NCBI RefSeq assembly: GCF_020080835.1
Contig: NC_058161.1
Coordinates: forward strand, 21,565,603 to 21,629,602
Direction of reading: 5' to 3'
DNA from: Cotesia glomerata
Taxonomy: Eukaryota; Arthropoda; Insecta; Hymenoptera; Braconidae
Length of the DNA stretch: 64,000 bases
The stretch's first letter is position 1; the number at the start of each line of letters is the position of its first letter. This document shows, piece after piece, positions 12,608-23,030 of this stretch. Under the pieces are notes generated by a model. The model was not told the origin of the DNA, ran no database searches, and worked only from the letters and a program-made list of their open reading frames with translations. The translations under genes and the position numbers were made by a program.

Positions 12608-15600
12608 CTAGCTACTGCTCTTCCTTCTGGTGGCTAAGGTGTTAACTACCTTCCTTCTATCTTCTGCTATTTGCTCTTTTCTTTCGGTGGAACGCAAGTC
12701 TTTAAGGACTTCTGTTGCAAACGTGTTGGTAGCGTTCCAGGCAGCTTCTGATGACAACATTGCTTCTACTAGTGAATCTGGTTGCATTCTCTGGTTCAGG
12801 ATCCTCTCCAGTTCTTCACGCTGTGGATCGAAACGAGGACATACAAAGAAGACGTGCTCCGCGTCTTCAGCAGCTCCTGGGCAGGACGGGCACTCCGAAG
12901 AGTCATCGTGCTTAAAGCGGTGTAGATACTCTCGAAAACACCCATGTCCCGACAACATCTGCGTAAGATAGTAATTGACCTCACCGTGATTCCGGTTAAG
13001 CCAAATGTCGATCCGAGGTATGAGACGGTGCGTCCACCTACCCTTCTCTGCAGCATCCCATTGTAGTTGCCATCGGCCTATGCTCTTCTGCCGTTCTTCA
13101 ATTCTAAGTTCTTCAGGGCTCAGTGCAGTTGACCTTTTTCGTTGGTAAAGGGTCCGCCTTTCCTCTGCTAGAACTCTAAGAGGTAGGGTTCCAGCAATGA
13201 CGCACACTGCTTCTTCTGATATAGTGCGAAAGGCACTAGCTACTCGTAGGGCACTCAGTCGATATACTGGTCCAGCCTTTCTCCATGATTCTTGCGTCTT
13301 TAATGCGTCGGCCCAAATGGATATTCCGTAAGTGAGCACCGATATGACTACTGATGACAATAATAGCCTCCTGCTCTGTTTTGGGCCTCCGACGTTCGGC
13401 ATCAGTCGTGCGAGACTAGCCCTCACTACTGACGCTTTGGCACTGATATGTTCCACTTGCTGCTTGAAGTTGAGTCGGGCATCAAGCATCACTCCCAAAT
13501 ATCGGATATAAGGTTGTGATGTGATTTCTTGTTCGCCGACTTTCAGCTTAATGATCTCTACCACTTTTCTGCTGGTAATAAGCACTGCCTCAGTCTTGTG
13601 TTGCGCCAGTTGCAGGTTCACTGCGTCCATCCACCGGTCAACGCGCTCAAAAGTGAGATCGAACATATGGTTTATCTCGTCAAGGTGTTTGGCAACAATC
13701 ACTATGGCTACGTCATCTGCATATGCTACGAGTTTGACGTTTCTTGGCAGAGTTAGTCTTAATAGACCGTCATACATAATATTCCACATGAGCGGGCCTA
13801 GGACTGAACCTTGTGGTACACCTCCAGTAATATCATACTCCCTCGGACCGTTCTTCGTGTCATACTTCAAGACCCTATTTTCAAAGTAGCTTGTTACGAT
13901 CTTAAGAAGGTATTCTGGTACATTCTTCTCTTGGAGGGCCTGCATGATGCATTCCCAATTGGCGGAGTTGAATGCGTTTCTGATGTCTAGGGTCGCCACC
14001 AGGCAATACTCTTTCGTTCCACCCTTCCATCTGGTTCCTGCGATTGCTTCCTTGGCCGTATCAACAACCAGTTTGATTGCGTCCAGGGTTGATCGTCCTT
14101 TCCGGAATCCATACTGATTGTCTGCCAGGAGTGGGTCGACTACTGCTTCAATTCTCTGGTGAATTATGCGTTCAAATATCTTACCCGCTGTATCTAGCAT
14201 GCAAAGTGGGCGGTAAGATGACGGTTCATCCGGTGGTTTCTTCCCTTTAGGTAACAGTACCAATCGTTGCTGTTTCCACTTATGCGGGAAAGTCCCTCCT
14301 TAAGGCATGAATTATAAACGTCTAGGAATAATGTTGGAGCTGCCTTTATGATGGTTTTCAAGGCTATATTAGGGATTCCGTCCAATCCCGGCGCTTTATT
14401 ATTCCCTACACGGTTACAGGCCTCCAGCAGTTCTTCTTCAGTGACAGGTGGAGTGTCATCCAGTTCGCCTGGCGCGAACTGGTAATCGAAGTTGCGTTGC
14501 TGTGGGAATAGTGCAGTGACGATTTTCTGGAGAAGTTGAGGACACGTAGGTGATGGCATTTGTTGTTTTTTTAGGTGGGTCATAACCACCTTATAAGGCC
14601 TACCCCACACGTCTTTATCCACCTCGTTGATGAGCTCTTTCCAGCATTGTCTCTTACTATCCTTGATAGCTTTGTTCAATGATCGACGGGCTTTTTTGTA
14701 TTCTGCGACCAGCTCCGCAGAGTTAGGTCGTCGATAGCCACGCTGGGATATTCTTCTTTTCTTTAGACACTCTTTCCGAAGAACACTGATGTGGTCGTTC
14801 CACCAGTGCACTGCCGGGCGTTGGCTTATGCTGTGTTTCCGGACCATACTGGCGTCACAGGCCTGGACAACTCTTTTCATCAGGTCCTTGGTCATTTCTT
14901 CTGCGGATCCAGTAGTAATCGGTTCACTATTAAGGGCTATTACCAATGTGCTTGTGTCAAAAGGCTTCACTTTCCATCCAATGGTATTGAATGACTTGAT
15001 TGGTCTTCTTGTATTCCGGTCATGTGATATTTCCCAGAGAATTGCCTTGTGGTCACTGGCTGTGTAGATATCCATCACCTTCCAGTCGTATTTCCCACTG
15101 ATGAGGCTGCTGCTGACGAAAGTGAGATCTACGATAGAGCTTGCTTCTCCTTTAGTATAGGTTGGCGTATCACCACTGTTGAGCTGGACTACATCTAGTG
15201 TAGAGAAAGCTTCTAGGAGTGCTTTTCCTCGCGCATTTGTCTGCTTGCTGCCCCAGTCTACTGCCCAGGAGTTGAAGTCACCGGCAATCGCGACCGGATA
15301 GTGCTGCTTGGCGTCCTCGGTCAGTTTGTCCAAGAATTCAGTGAATTCAACAATGGATAGGCTAGGTGGTGCATAACAGCTGTAGAAACGGATGCCGTTT
15401 ACTGTTGCTGCTACAAAGCCGGCATTATCATTGTTAACTACACTCTGGAAGGGATGCTTACCACAAGACCAGATGACAGCCTTGGTGGTGCTGTCAGATT
15501 CCCAAGGCTGGGTATTCAGGTATCTGTATGGCTCTGCTATCATTACTAAGTCTAACTCTAGTTCTCTTGCTGTTTGCATAAGCAGATCATGTGCAGCTTC

Positions 15601-15633
15601 GCAATGGTTTAGGTTTAGCTGCAATATCTTCAT
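12608..15633 (-). pseudogene. ORF2 of element A: APE endonuclease and reverse transcriptase, one frameshift
   Basis: The start ATG (15633-15631) overlaps the ORF1 stop as ATGA. Residues 1-~220 are an APE endonuclease: LNLNH, AEPY (Glu about 34), AIAGDFN (Asp about 119) and TASDHK. Around 14285 one base is missing relative to element B, shifting the frame. The downstream frame, open from 14263 to 12608, carries RT motifs: SSYRPLCMLD, GFRKGRSTLDA, LDIRNAFNSANW, GGVPQGSVLGP and the catalytic YADD near 13720. A C-terminal zinc finger of C-X2-C-X8-H-X4-C form (CPSC...HVFFVC) follows. No RNase H domain is seen. The C terminus is extended because A has one T fewer in a run where B, D and the truncated copy all end ERKRANSRR. 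Confidence 0.9.
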
Positions 15634-17003
15634 GTCTGTTTGTTTGTTATCTTCTGGAGTGCCTCTTTAAATACTGGGCACCTGGATGCGCCGGCATGAT
15701 GAGCCGAGTTCTCCGCACTTTGATCCGCGCATAATACACATTTCGCTGGGTTTTTGCATTCAGCAATCTTGTGTCCCTCTTGTCCGCACCTAATACATAG
15801 CTTAGACCGATCCACATTGCTCTTGCACTGGGATCCAAGATGTCCAAAGTGCCAGCACTTGAAACATTGGATTGGTCTCCTCGTAGCTCGGATTCGGCAG
15901 TTGGCCCAGCCGATCCGGACTTTACCGCTTCCTGTCAATATCTTCCGCGCTGCAGCTGCTGGTAGTGTCACAACAGCTGTCTGAGTACCTCTGTAGGCCT
16001 TATGAATCTTAATTGTCCCTAGTGGTATCTCGCAGGTTTCTCCGATTTCCGTTTGCAAGGCAGCCTGAATATCCTCCTTGGTTGTGGTACCGTCAAGATC
16101 TCGGATTTCGACGTCTTCCTGTGGCCCTTTGCAGATTACCTTCGCGTCTTCTTGGAGGATGTCCGCGATGGTCTTCTGTAAGGCTTGGCCTCGGTCAGCG
16201 CTCTTCCTCGAAAGCGTAATCAGCAAGCTCCCGGTCCTAGTTCTTTGGATCTTATCCACTGTAGTACGGACCTGTTCGTCAGGGACGTCCTGCTTTATTC
16301 GCTTCAGAATTTCAGCATACTTTGCCGTCTCTGCGGGGCGGATGATCAGTGCGTCCGGCCTGATCCGTTTGCGCGGTTCTTTCCGATCAGGCTCTGGCCT
16401 GGACTTCTTCGGCGGTTGCTTCTGGAGCTTTTCTACTGCTTGCTCTCTCTTGGACTTCCTTGACTGGACTTTTTGCCATTCATTCACCTCCTTTTTTCCG
16501 CCGTTCTGTGTAACTGCGTTTTTCGGGGGACTTGGTTTAAGGTCCTTCTTCTTCTTTGTACGGCTGGTCATTGAGTCTGGGGAATTTCGTTCTTTCCTTT
16601 TCCCAGGCCTGATATCAGTTCCAGTTTCCTCTCCGTCTTCAACAACTGACTCGACGTCACCCTCGCCACCTGTGTCCATCTCCTCGACAAACGTGTCGGC
16701 TTTTGCTGGTGAAACCGCTGTCACACTCGTCTTCATCACGATATTACCGTGTTGTTGTTGGATCTCCTGCCATTCTTGGTCCAGTTTTTTGAACCTTCTC
16801 AGGGCACTGCAGATGTTCGTCGACTTCGACTTGATCTCCTTGTGGACATTTTGCTTGGTTTGGAGAAAGTCCTGCAGTCCACTGACTAGCTTCTCCAGAT
16901 GTGCCAGCGCATCTGTCCTCTTCATCTTTGCACTAAGTAGCAGTGCGTCTTGCTGGGCATGAGGCCCGTTTTCACTCTTGTTTGTTTCCTGTGCATTACT
17001 CAT
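15630..17003 (-). CDS. ORF1 (gag-like) of element A, intact
   Basis: An intact frame of 457 residues from ATG 17003 to TGA at 15630. The N-terminal third is charged and helical (LEKLVSGLQDFLQ), followed by a basic, proline- and lysine-rich linker. A structured central region (DALIIRPAETAKYAEILKR) is typical of R1-clade ORF1 proteins. At the C terminus lie zinc knuckles CFKCWHFGHLGSQC and CIRCGQEGHKIAEC, plus a third CVLC...H...C. Such proteins coat the element RNA in a ribonucleoprotein and help reach the target. The stop codon overlaps the ORF2 start (ATGA), which suggests ORF2 is made by termination-reinitiation, as described for the related Bombyx element SART1. Confidence 0.9.
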   Translation of the reverse strand: MSNAQETNKSENGPHAQQDALLLSAKMKRTDALAHLEKLVSGLQDFLQTKQNVHKEIKSKSTNICSALRRFKKLDQEWQEIQQQHGNIVMKTSVTAVSPAKADTFVEEMDTGGEGDVESVVEDGEETGTDIRPGKRKERNSPDSMTSRTKKKKDLKPSPPKNAVTQNGGKKEVNEWQKVQSRKSKREQAVEKLQKQPPKKSRPEPDRKEPRKRIRPDALIIRPAETAKYAEILKRIKQDVPDEQVRTTVDKIQRTRTGSLLITLSRKSADRGQALQKTIADILQEDAKVICKGPQEDVEIRDLDGTTTKEDIQAALQTEIGETCEIPLGTIKIHKAYRGTQTAVVTLPAAAARKILTGSGKVRIGWANCRIRATRRPIQCFKCWHFGHLGSQCKSNVDRSKLCIRCGQEGHKIAECKNPAKCVLCADQSAENSAHHAGASRCPVFKEALQKITNKQT

Positions 17004-17542
17004 ACTTTTTAATTTACCAGCGCATCGTACGGAGTGGAGCGGGTTGCCATAACTAGGAACGGGTGTACCCTCGGAGATAGTACTCCTACCCCAGTTCCCT
17101 GAGGCCTAGCCGACACTTAGCCAGTCCCGGAATACACGGACGGACTAGACTCGCTCGGAGCGGTGAAGATTCCGATCTCTAACACTCACTGCGTACTTCC
17201 TGATCAAGGCCCGAAGTGGCTGGCTCCTGATCCACTGCTGCAACTTACACCTCGGTAGAGCAAGCTCACATCAGCCGTGGCCTGCATCGTCGGAAACTAC
17301 GATACAGGTTCCGGTCACTCCCAGTGGGTCACAGCAGAGAACGATCGTCTTGTTAGGTCAGTTAGTGTGACCAACCCATTAAAGGGGAGTTTTGTCCACG
17401 GGAGCGTATTTTGTTTGGTTATTTTGCTTGGCTCCTACCCGCTGTACCTCATCAACTAAGAGATTAAGTGTCATCCAAGGACAGCGAGCGTTCTCCCATC
17501 CGCTCGGGGAGACGCGCCCGGTAGCAGTATCTCTTCTGCCCC

Positions 17543-17544
<2 letters not shown>
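17004..17544 (-). promoter_or_regulatory. 5' UTR / internal promoter region of element A
   Basis: 541 bp upstream of ORF1. It is GC-richer than the rest of the window and differs from the matching region of element B (22166-22706) at only about two positions by eye, although the ORFs are much more diverged. Non-LTR elements carry an internal RNA polymerase II promoter at the 5' end, so function is inferred from position. Confidence 0.6.

Positions 17545-17577
<33 letters not shown>
17545..17577. repeat. (TG)n microsatellite between elements A and B
   Basis: About 16 TG units exactly between the 5' end of A (CCCCGAG on this strand) and the poly(A) of B. Confidence 0.98.
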
Positions 17578-17594
<17 letters not shown>

Positions 17595-17834
17595 TTTTAG
17601 GGGGGGGAATCCTTTTTACGGATTCTAGGCATAGCTGTTTGGCCTGGATATGTGGCGACTCGACGCAGCGTCATACTAAAACTCGACACTCACACCCCTA
17701 CCCACTAAACCCTAAACCCCTTTTCCTTCTTTCCTCTAATCCCTCATGGAAACCGCCGTCAGGCATTACTTCGTGAAGGGAGGATCTAGCTACTGCTCTT
17801 CCTTCTGGTGGCTAAGGTGTTAACTACCTTCCTT

Positions 17835-20813
17835 TTATCTTCTGCTATTTGCTCTTTTTCTTTCGGTGGAACGCAAGTCTTTAAGGACTTCTGTTGCAAA
17901 CGTGTTGGTAGCGTTCCAGACAGCTTCTGATGACAGCATTGCTGCTACTATTGTCTCTGGTTGGATTTTCCTCTTCAGGATATTCTCCAGCTCATCTCGC
18001 TGTGGGTAAAAACGTGGGCACTCAAAGAAAACGTCCTCTGCATCTTCATTGACTCCTGAGCAGGACGGGCACTCCGGGGAATCATCATGCTTGAAGCGGT
18101 GGAGATACGCCCGGAAACAGCCGTGTCCTGATAACATCTGTGTCAGATAATAGTTGACCTCACCGTGACTCCGGTTCAGCCAAACGTTGATCGTTGGTAT
18201 GAGACGATGCGTCCACCTACCCTTCACTGTGGTATCCCACAGTAATTGCCATCTAGTTATGCTCCTCCGCCGCTCTTCTGTTCCAAGCTCCTCAGCGCTT
18301 AGTGTGGTCGACTTCTTTCGTTGGTAAAGGATCCGTCTTTCCTCAGCTAAGACTCTGAGAGGCAAAGTTCTGGAGATGACACACACTGCTTCCATAGATA
18401 TTGTGCAGAAGGCACTTGCTACTCTTAAGGCACTCAGACGGTAGACTGGTCCAGCCTTTCTCCATGATTCTTGCTTTTCTAGTGCGTCCGCCCAGATAGA
18501 TATTCCGTAAGTGAGCACTGATGTGACTACAGATGATAGTAGTAGTCTTCTGCTCTGCTTTGGGCCTCCGACGTTTGGCATCAGTCGTGCTAAGCTAGCT
18601 ACCACTGCTGATGCTTTTGCACTCACGTGTTCGACTTGCTGCTTAAAGTTGAGTCGGGCATCAAGCATCACTCCCAGATATCGGATATATGGTTGTGATG
18701 TGATTTCTTGTTCTCCGACTTTCAGTTTTATGGTCTCTATCACTTTTCTGCTGGTAATAAGCACAGCCTCAGTCTTCTGTTTAGCCAGTTGTAGATTCAT
18801 TGAATCCATCCACCGGTTAACTTTCTCAAAGGTGATACCGAACATGTTGTTTATCTCATCTAGGTGTTTCGCAACGATTACGACAGCTACATCGTCTGCA
18901 TATGCAACAAGCTTGACACTTCTTGGAAGAGTCAGTCTCAGCAGGCCATCATACATGACATTCCACAGAAGTGGACCCAGAACAGAACCCTGGGGTACAC
19001 CTCCAGTAATATCATACTCTTTTGGACCATTGTTCGTGTCGTATCTCAGGATTCTGTCTGTGAAGTAGCTAGCCACTATCCTACGTAGGTATCCTGGTAC
19101 GTTTTTCTCTTCCAAGGCTTGCATAATGCAGTCCCAGTTGGCGGAGTTGAAGGCATTTTTGATGTCCAGAGTGGCCACCAGGCAGTACTTCTTCGCTCCA
19201 CCCTTCCATCTGATCCCTTCGATTGCCTCCTTGGCCGTTGCAACAACCAAGTTGATTGCGTCCAGGGTTGATCGTCCTTTCCGAAAACCATACTGGTTGT
19301 CTGCCAGGAGTGGATCGACAACTGCTTCTATTCTTTGGTGGATTATACGCTCAAGTATCTTACCTGTCGTGTCTAACATACAAAGTGGTCGATAAGATGA
19401 CGGTTCTTCTGGTGGCTTTTTCCCTTTTGGAAGTAGTACTAGTCGTTGCTGCTTCCACTTCCGAGGGAAAATCCTTTCCTTGAGGCATGTGTCGTAGACG
19501 TCCAGGAACAATGATGGCACTGCTTTTATAGTTGTTTTTAAAGCAATATTGGGGACCCCGTCCAATCCCGGCGCTTTATTGTTCTCTACACGATTACAAG
19601 CCTCCATCAGTTCTCCCTCTATGACAGATGGAATGTCATCCATTTCATTCTGCGCTAATAGGTAGTTAAACTTGCTTTGTTCGGGGAACAACGCGTTTAC
19701 GATCTTCTGTAGCAGTTGAGGACACGTGGGTGATGGCATTAGCTGGTTTTTAAGATGGGTCATGACCACCTTATACGGCCTACCCCACAGATCTCTGTCC
19801 ACCTCGTCGATGAGCTCCTTCCAGCATTTTCTTTTGCTATCTTTGATGGCTTTGTTCAGGGATCGACGGGCTTTTTTGTACTCTGCGACCAGCTCCACAG
19901 GGTTAGGTCGTCGGTAGCCACGCTGAGATATTCTTCTCTTCTGATGACACTCTTTACGAAGGGCGCTGATGTGGTCGTTCCACCAGTGAACGGAAGGTTT
20001 TGTGTTTATGCTATGTCTACGAGACATACTGGCGTCACACGCCTGGGTCACTCTTTTCATCAGGTCCTTGGTCTTCTCTTCTGCGCAGCCCGCGATAATC
20101 TGGTCACTATTGAGAGCTACTAACAATGCACTTGGGTCAAGAGTTTTTACCTTCCAACCAATGGTTTTAAGTTGCTTTTTAGCTCTTCTCGGGCTCTGGG
20201 CGTTTAATATTTCCCAGAGAATCGCGTTGTGGTCGCTGGCTGTGTAGGTATCCATCACCTTCCAGTTGATATTACCTTTGGTGAGGCTGCCACTGACGAA
20301 AGTGAGATCTACAATAGAACTTGTGTTTCCTATGGTGTAGGTTAGTGTGTCACCATTGTTGAGCAGTACTACATCTTATGTAGAAAAGGCTTCTAGTAAT
20401 TCCTTTCCTCGCGCGTTTGTATTCTTGCTACCCCAGTCTACTGCCCAGGCGTTGAAGTCTCCAGCTATTGCCACAGGGTGGTAATGCTTCGCGTCCTCGG
20501 TAAGTCGATCCAGAAATGCGGTGAATTCGACAGTAGAGAGGTTAGGTGGTGCGTAACAGCTATAGAAGCGGATTCTCTCTACTGATACTGCTACAAAGCC
20601 GGCATTGCTGTTGTCGACTGCATTTTGGAAAGGGAGCTTGCCACATGACCAGATGACAGCTTTAGATGTGCTGTCAGATTCCCAGGGTTGGGTACTCGGG
20701 TGTTTATATGGCTCTGCTATCAGTACCAAGTCAAGCTCTAGTTCTCGCACGGATTGCATGAGCAGGTCATGCGCTGCTTCACAATGGTTGAGGTTGAGCT
20801 GCAGTAACCTCAT
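17835..20813 (-). pseudogene. ORF2 of element B: APE endonuclease and reverse transcriptase, one internal stop
   Basis: The start ATG at 20813 overlaps the ORF1 stop as ATGA. The endonuclease has LNLNHCEAAHD, IAEPY, AIAGDFN and TASDHN. One in-frame TAA near 20376 replaces the CTA leucine codon present in A (FSTLDVV). The frame is otherwise open for over 800 residues with WKQQRLVLLPKGK, SSYRPLCMLD, GFRKGRSTLDA, LDIKNAFNSANW, GGVPQGSVLGP, YADDVAVV and a C-terminal CPSC...FFEC finger. In that finger the usual His is replaced (EDVFFEC against EHVFFVC in A), which may damage it. It ends ERKRANSRR, as D and probably the ancestral protein do. Confidence 0.9.
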
Positions 20814-22165
20814 GCTTGTTTGTTCGTCAACTTCTGGAGTGCATCCTGAAATAACGGGCACTTATGGGTACCGGCATGGTGGGCAACATTCTCTGCACTT
20901 TCAATCTCAGCACATAATGCACATTTGGCGGGATTTTTACAATCAGCAATCTTGTGCCCTTCTTGTCCGCACCTGATGCAAAGCTTCGACCGGTCCACCT
21001 TGCTTTTGCACTGGGATCCATGATGTCCGAAATGCCAGCATTTAAAGCATTGAATAGGTCTCTTCGTTGTCCTTATTCGGCAATTAACCCAACCAATCCG
21101 GATTTTGCTACTTCCATCCAGTAGTTTCTGTGCTGTTGCTGCTGAAAGAATTACTGTGGCAATTTGAGTACCTCTATAGGCCTTACGGATCTTGATTGCC
21201 TCTAGTGGTATCTCACAGCCATCTCCAGCTTCCTCCTGTAGGGCACCCTGGATGTGATCCTTAGTTGTTTCTTCATCGACGTCTCGGATCTAAATTACCT
21301 CCTGTGGTCCTTTGCAGATTACTTTTGCGTCTTCTTTCAGAATGTCTGCAATGGTCTTTCTCAATGTTTGGCTTTTGTCGGTGCTCTTCCTCGAAAGAGT
21401 TATCAGCATATCTCCAGCATTGGTCTTATGGATCTTCTCTACCGTACTGCGGACCTGGTCGTCAGGGACGTCCTGTTTTATTCGACGCAGGATCTCGGCA
21501 TACTTTGCTTTCTCTGTCAGCCGAATGATGAGGGCATCCGGTCTGAACCATTTCCGCGGTTTCTTTCGCTTGGGTTCAGGTCGGGGCTCTTTTGACGTCT
21601 GTTTTGAGAGCATCTCTTTCTTCTGTCGCTTTAGCTCTTGCTTGGACTGAACTTTTTGCCAGACTGACGCTTTTTCCTGTTCGTCGCTTCGCCCTGCCGC
21701 TCCTTGTGGAGGGCTTTTCTTCAAATCCTTTTTCTTCATGGCTTGGCTGATTGTTGGGTCAGGAGAAGGTCGATTTTTTCTCTTACCTGACTTGTTGCTG
21801 GCTTCACTTTTGTCTTCCGCGACTGATTCACCGTCACCTTCAGCTCCGGTGTCCATTGCTTCGTCAGTCACGTCGATAGCCTGACAGTCTTTCTCCGGTG
21901 TAGCATGGGATATGCGCTGCAATGATGAGCGCCACTCCTCGTCCAGCTTCTCAAACCTTTGAAGGGCGTTAGTTACACCAGTCATCTTGGATTTAATCTC
22001 TTTATGAATGTTGACCTTTGGTTGAACGAAATCATTCAACTCACTGATCAGCTTTTCAAGGCGTTTGAGCGCTTGCGAACGCTTCATTTCAGCGCTTGCG
22101 TCAATCGCTGCTTGTTGGGCATGTAGCCCGTTTCCACTTTTGTTTGTTTCCTTTGAATTACTCAT
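20810..22165 (-). pseudogene. ORF1 (gag-like) of element B, one internal stop
   Basis: The frame starts at ATG 22165 (MSNSKETNKSGNG) and stays open to a TAG at about 21290, where the text reads CKGPQEVI-stop against CKGPQEDVEIRD in A; one codon is also lost there. The same frame then continues to 20810 with knuckles of the type C-X2-C-X4-H-X4-C, including CIRCGQEGHKIADC, and ends LTNKQA. Protein identity to ORF1 of A is only moderate (about 60% in the N-terminal stretch I compared), unlike the near-identical UTRs. Confidence 0.88.
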
Positions 22166-22706
22166 ACTTTTTAATTTACCAGCGCATCGTACGGAGTGGA
22201 GCGGGTTGCCATAACTAAGAACGGGTGTACCCTCGGAGATAGTACTCCTACCCCAGTTCCCTGAGGCCTAGCCGACACTTAGCCAGTCCCGGAATACACG
22301 GACGGACTAGACTCGCTCGGAGCGGTGAAGATTCCGATCTCTAACACTCACTGCGTACTTCCTGATCAAGGCCCGGAGTGGCTGGCTCCTGATCCACTGC
22401 TGCAACTTACACCTCGGTAGAGCAAGCTCACATCAGCCGTGGCCTGCATCGTCGGAAACTACGATACAGGTTCCGGTCACTCCCAGTGGGTCACAGCAGA
22501 GAACGATCGTCTTGTTAGGTCAGTTAGTGTGACCAACCCATTAAAGGGGAGTTTTGTCCACGGGAGCGTATTTTGTTTGGTTATTTTGCTTGGCTCCTAC
22601 CCGCTGTACCTCATCAACTAAGAGATTAAGTGTCATCCAAGGACAGCGAGCGTTCTCCCATCCGCTCGGGGAGACGCGCCCGGTAGCAGTATCTCTTCTG
22701 CCCCGA
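22166..22706 (-). promoter_or_regulatory. 5' UTR / internal promoter region of element B
   Basis: 541 bp, nearly base-for-base the same as the 5' UTR of A. It ends at CCCCGAG next to a (TATG)n tract. Promoter role is inferred from its position in a non-LTR element. Confidence 0.6.
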
Positions 22707-22746
22707 GGTATGCATGTATGTATGTATGTATGTATGTATGTATGTA

Positions 22747-22792
<46 letters not shown>
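22707..22792. repeat. (TATG)n then (TG)n compound microsatellite
   Basis: About ten TATG units followed by about twenty TG units. On the element strand this reads CATA/ACAT then ACAC, which is exactly the ACAY repeat known as the target of Waldo elements. Confidence 0.97.
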
Positions 22793-22810
<18 letters not shown>

Positions 22811-23030
22811 TAAAGAGGTACGAAAAAAGATCTTCAAAAGACACCGGTATCGTTAACTCTGCCGCCCATCTTCCGGCAGATATCGATAGTCGGTAGTGTG
22901 GAGATTTTTACCCACTAAAAAAAACATTCCTCTTCCCCTCTCCCCTAGATGGTACGGGGAGGACTGGATTGGAACCGCGTTAGCATTACTTCAATCCAGT
23001 CGTGCTGCGTCTCACGACGCCTACTCCTGG

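Larger units (their letters stand above)
12411..17544 (-). mobile_element. Waldo-like R1-clade retrotransposon A, full length
   Basis: A 5.13 kb element read on the minus strand. It has a 5' UTR of 541 bp starting CTCGGGGCAGAAGAG at 17544, ORF1 (gag-like, CCHC knuckles), ORF2 (APE endonuclease and RT), a short 3' UTR and a poly(A) at 12420-12411. It is flanked on both sides by (TG)n. The R1-clade lineage Waldo is known to target ACAY microsatellites, which fits. It is nearly intact: ORF1 is open and ORF2 has one frameshift. No conventional target duplication can be read inside the microsatellite. Confidence 0.9.
17578..22706 (-). mobile_element. Waldo-like R1-clade retrotransposon B, full length
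   Basis: A 5.13 kb element with the same organisation and the same 5' terminal bases as A. The T-run at 17578-17598 is its poly(A). Both ORFs carry nonsense mutations, but no large deletion is present. Its 5' UTR and last ~330 bp are almost identical to A, while the coding middle is clearly a different sub-lineage. Confidence 0.9.

Noticed and set aside
16078..16962. 294-codon frame antisense to ORF1 of element A
   Set aside because: Ser/Phe-rich mirror of a Lys/Glu-rich gene, with no domain; the ORF1 frame has zinc knuckles and a family match.
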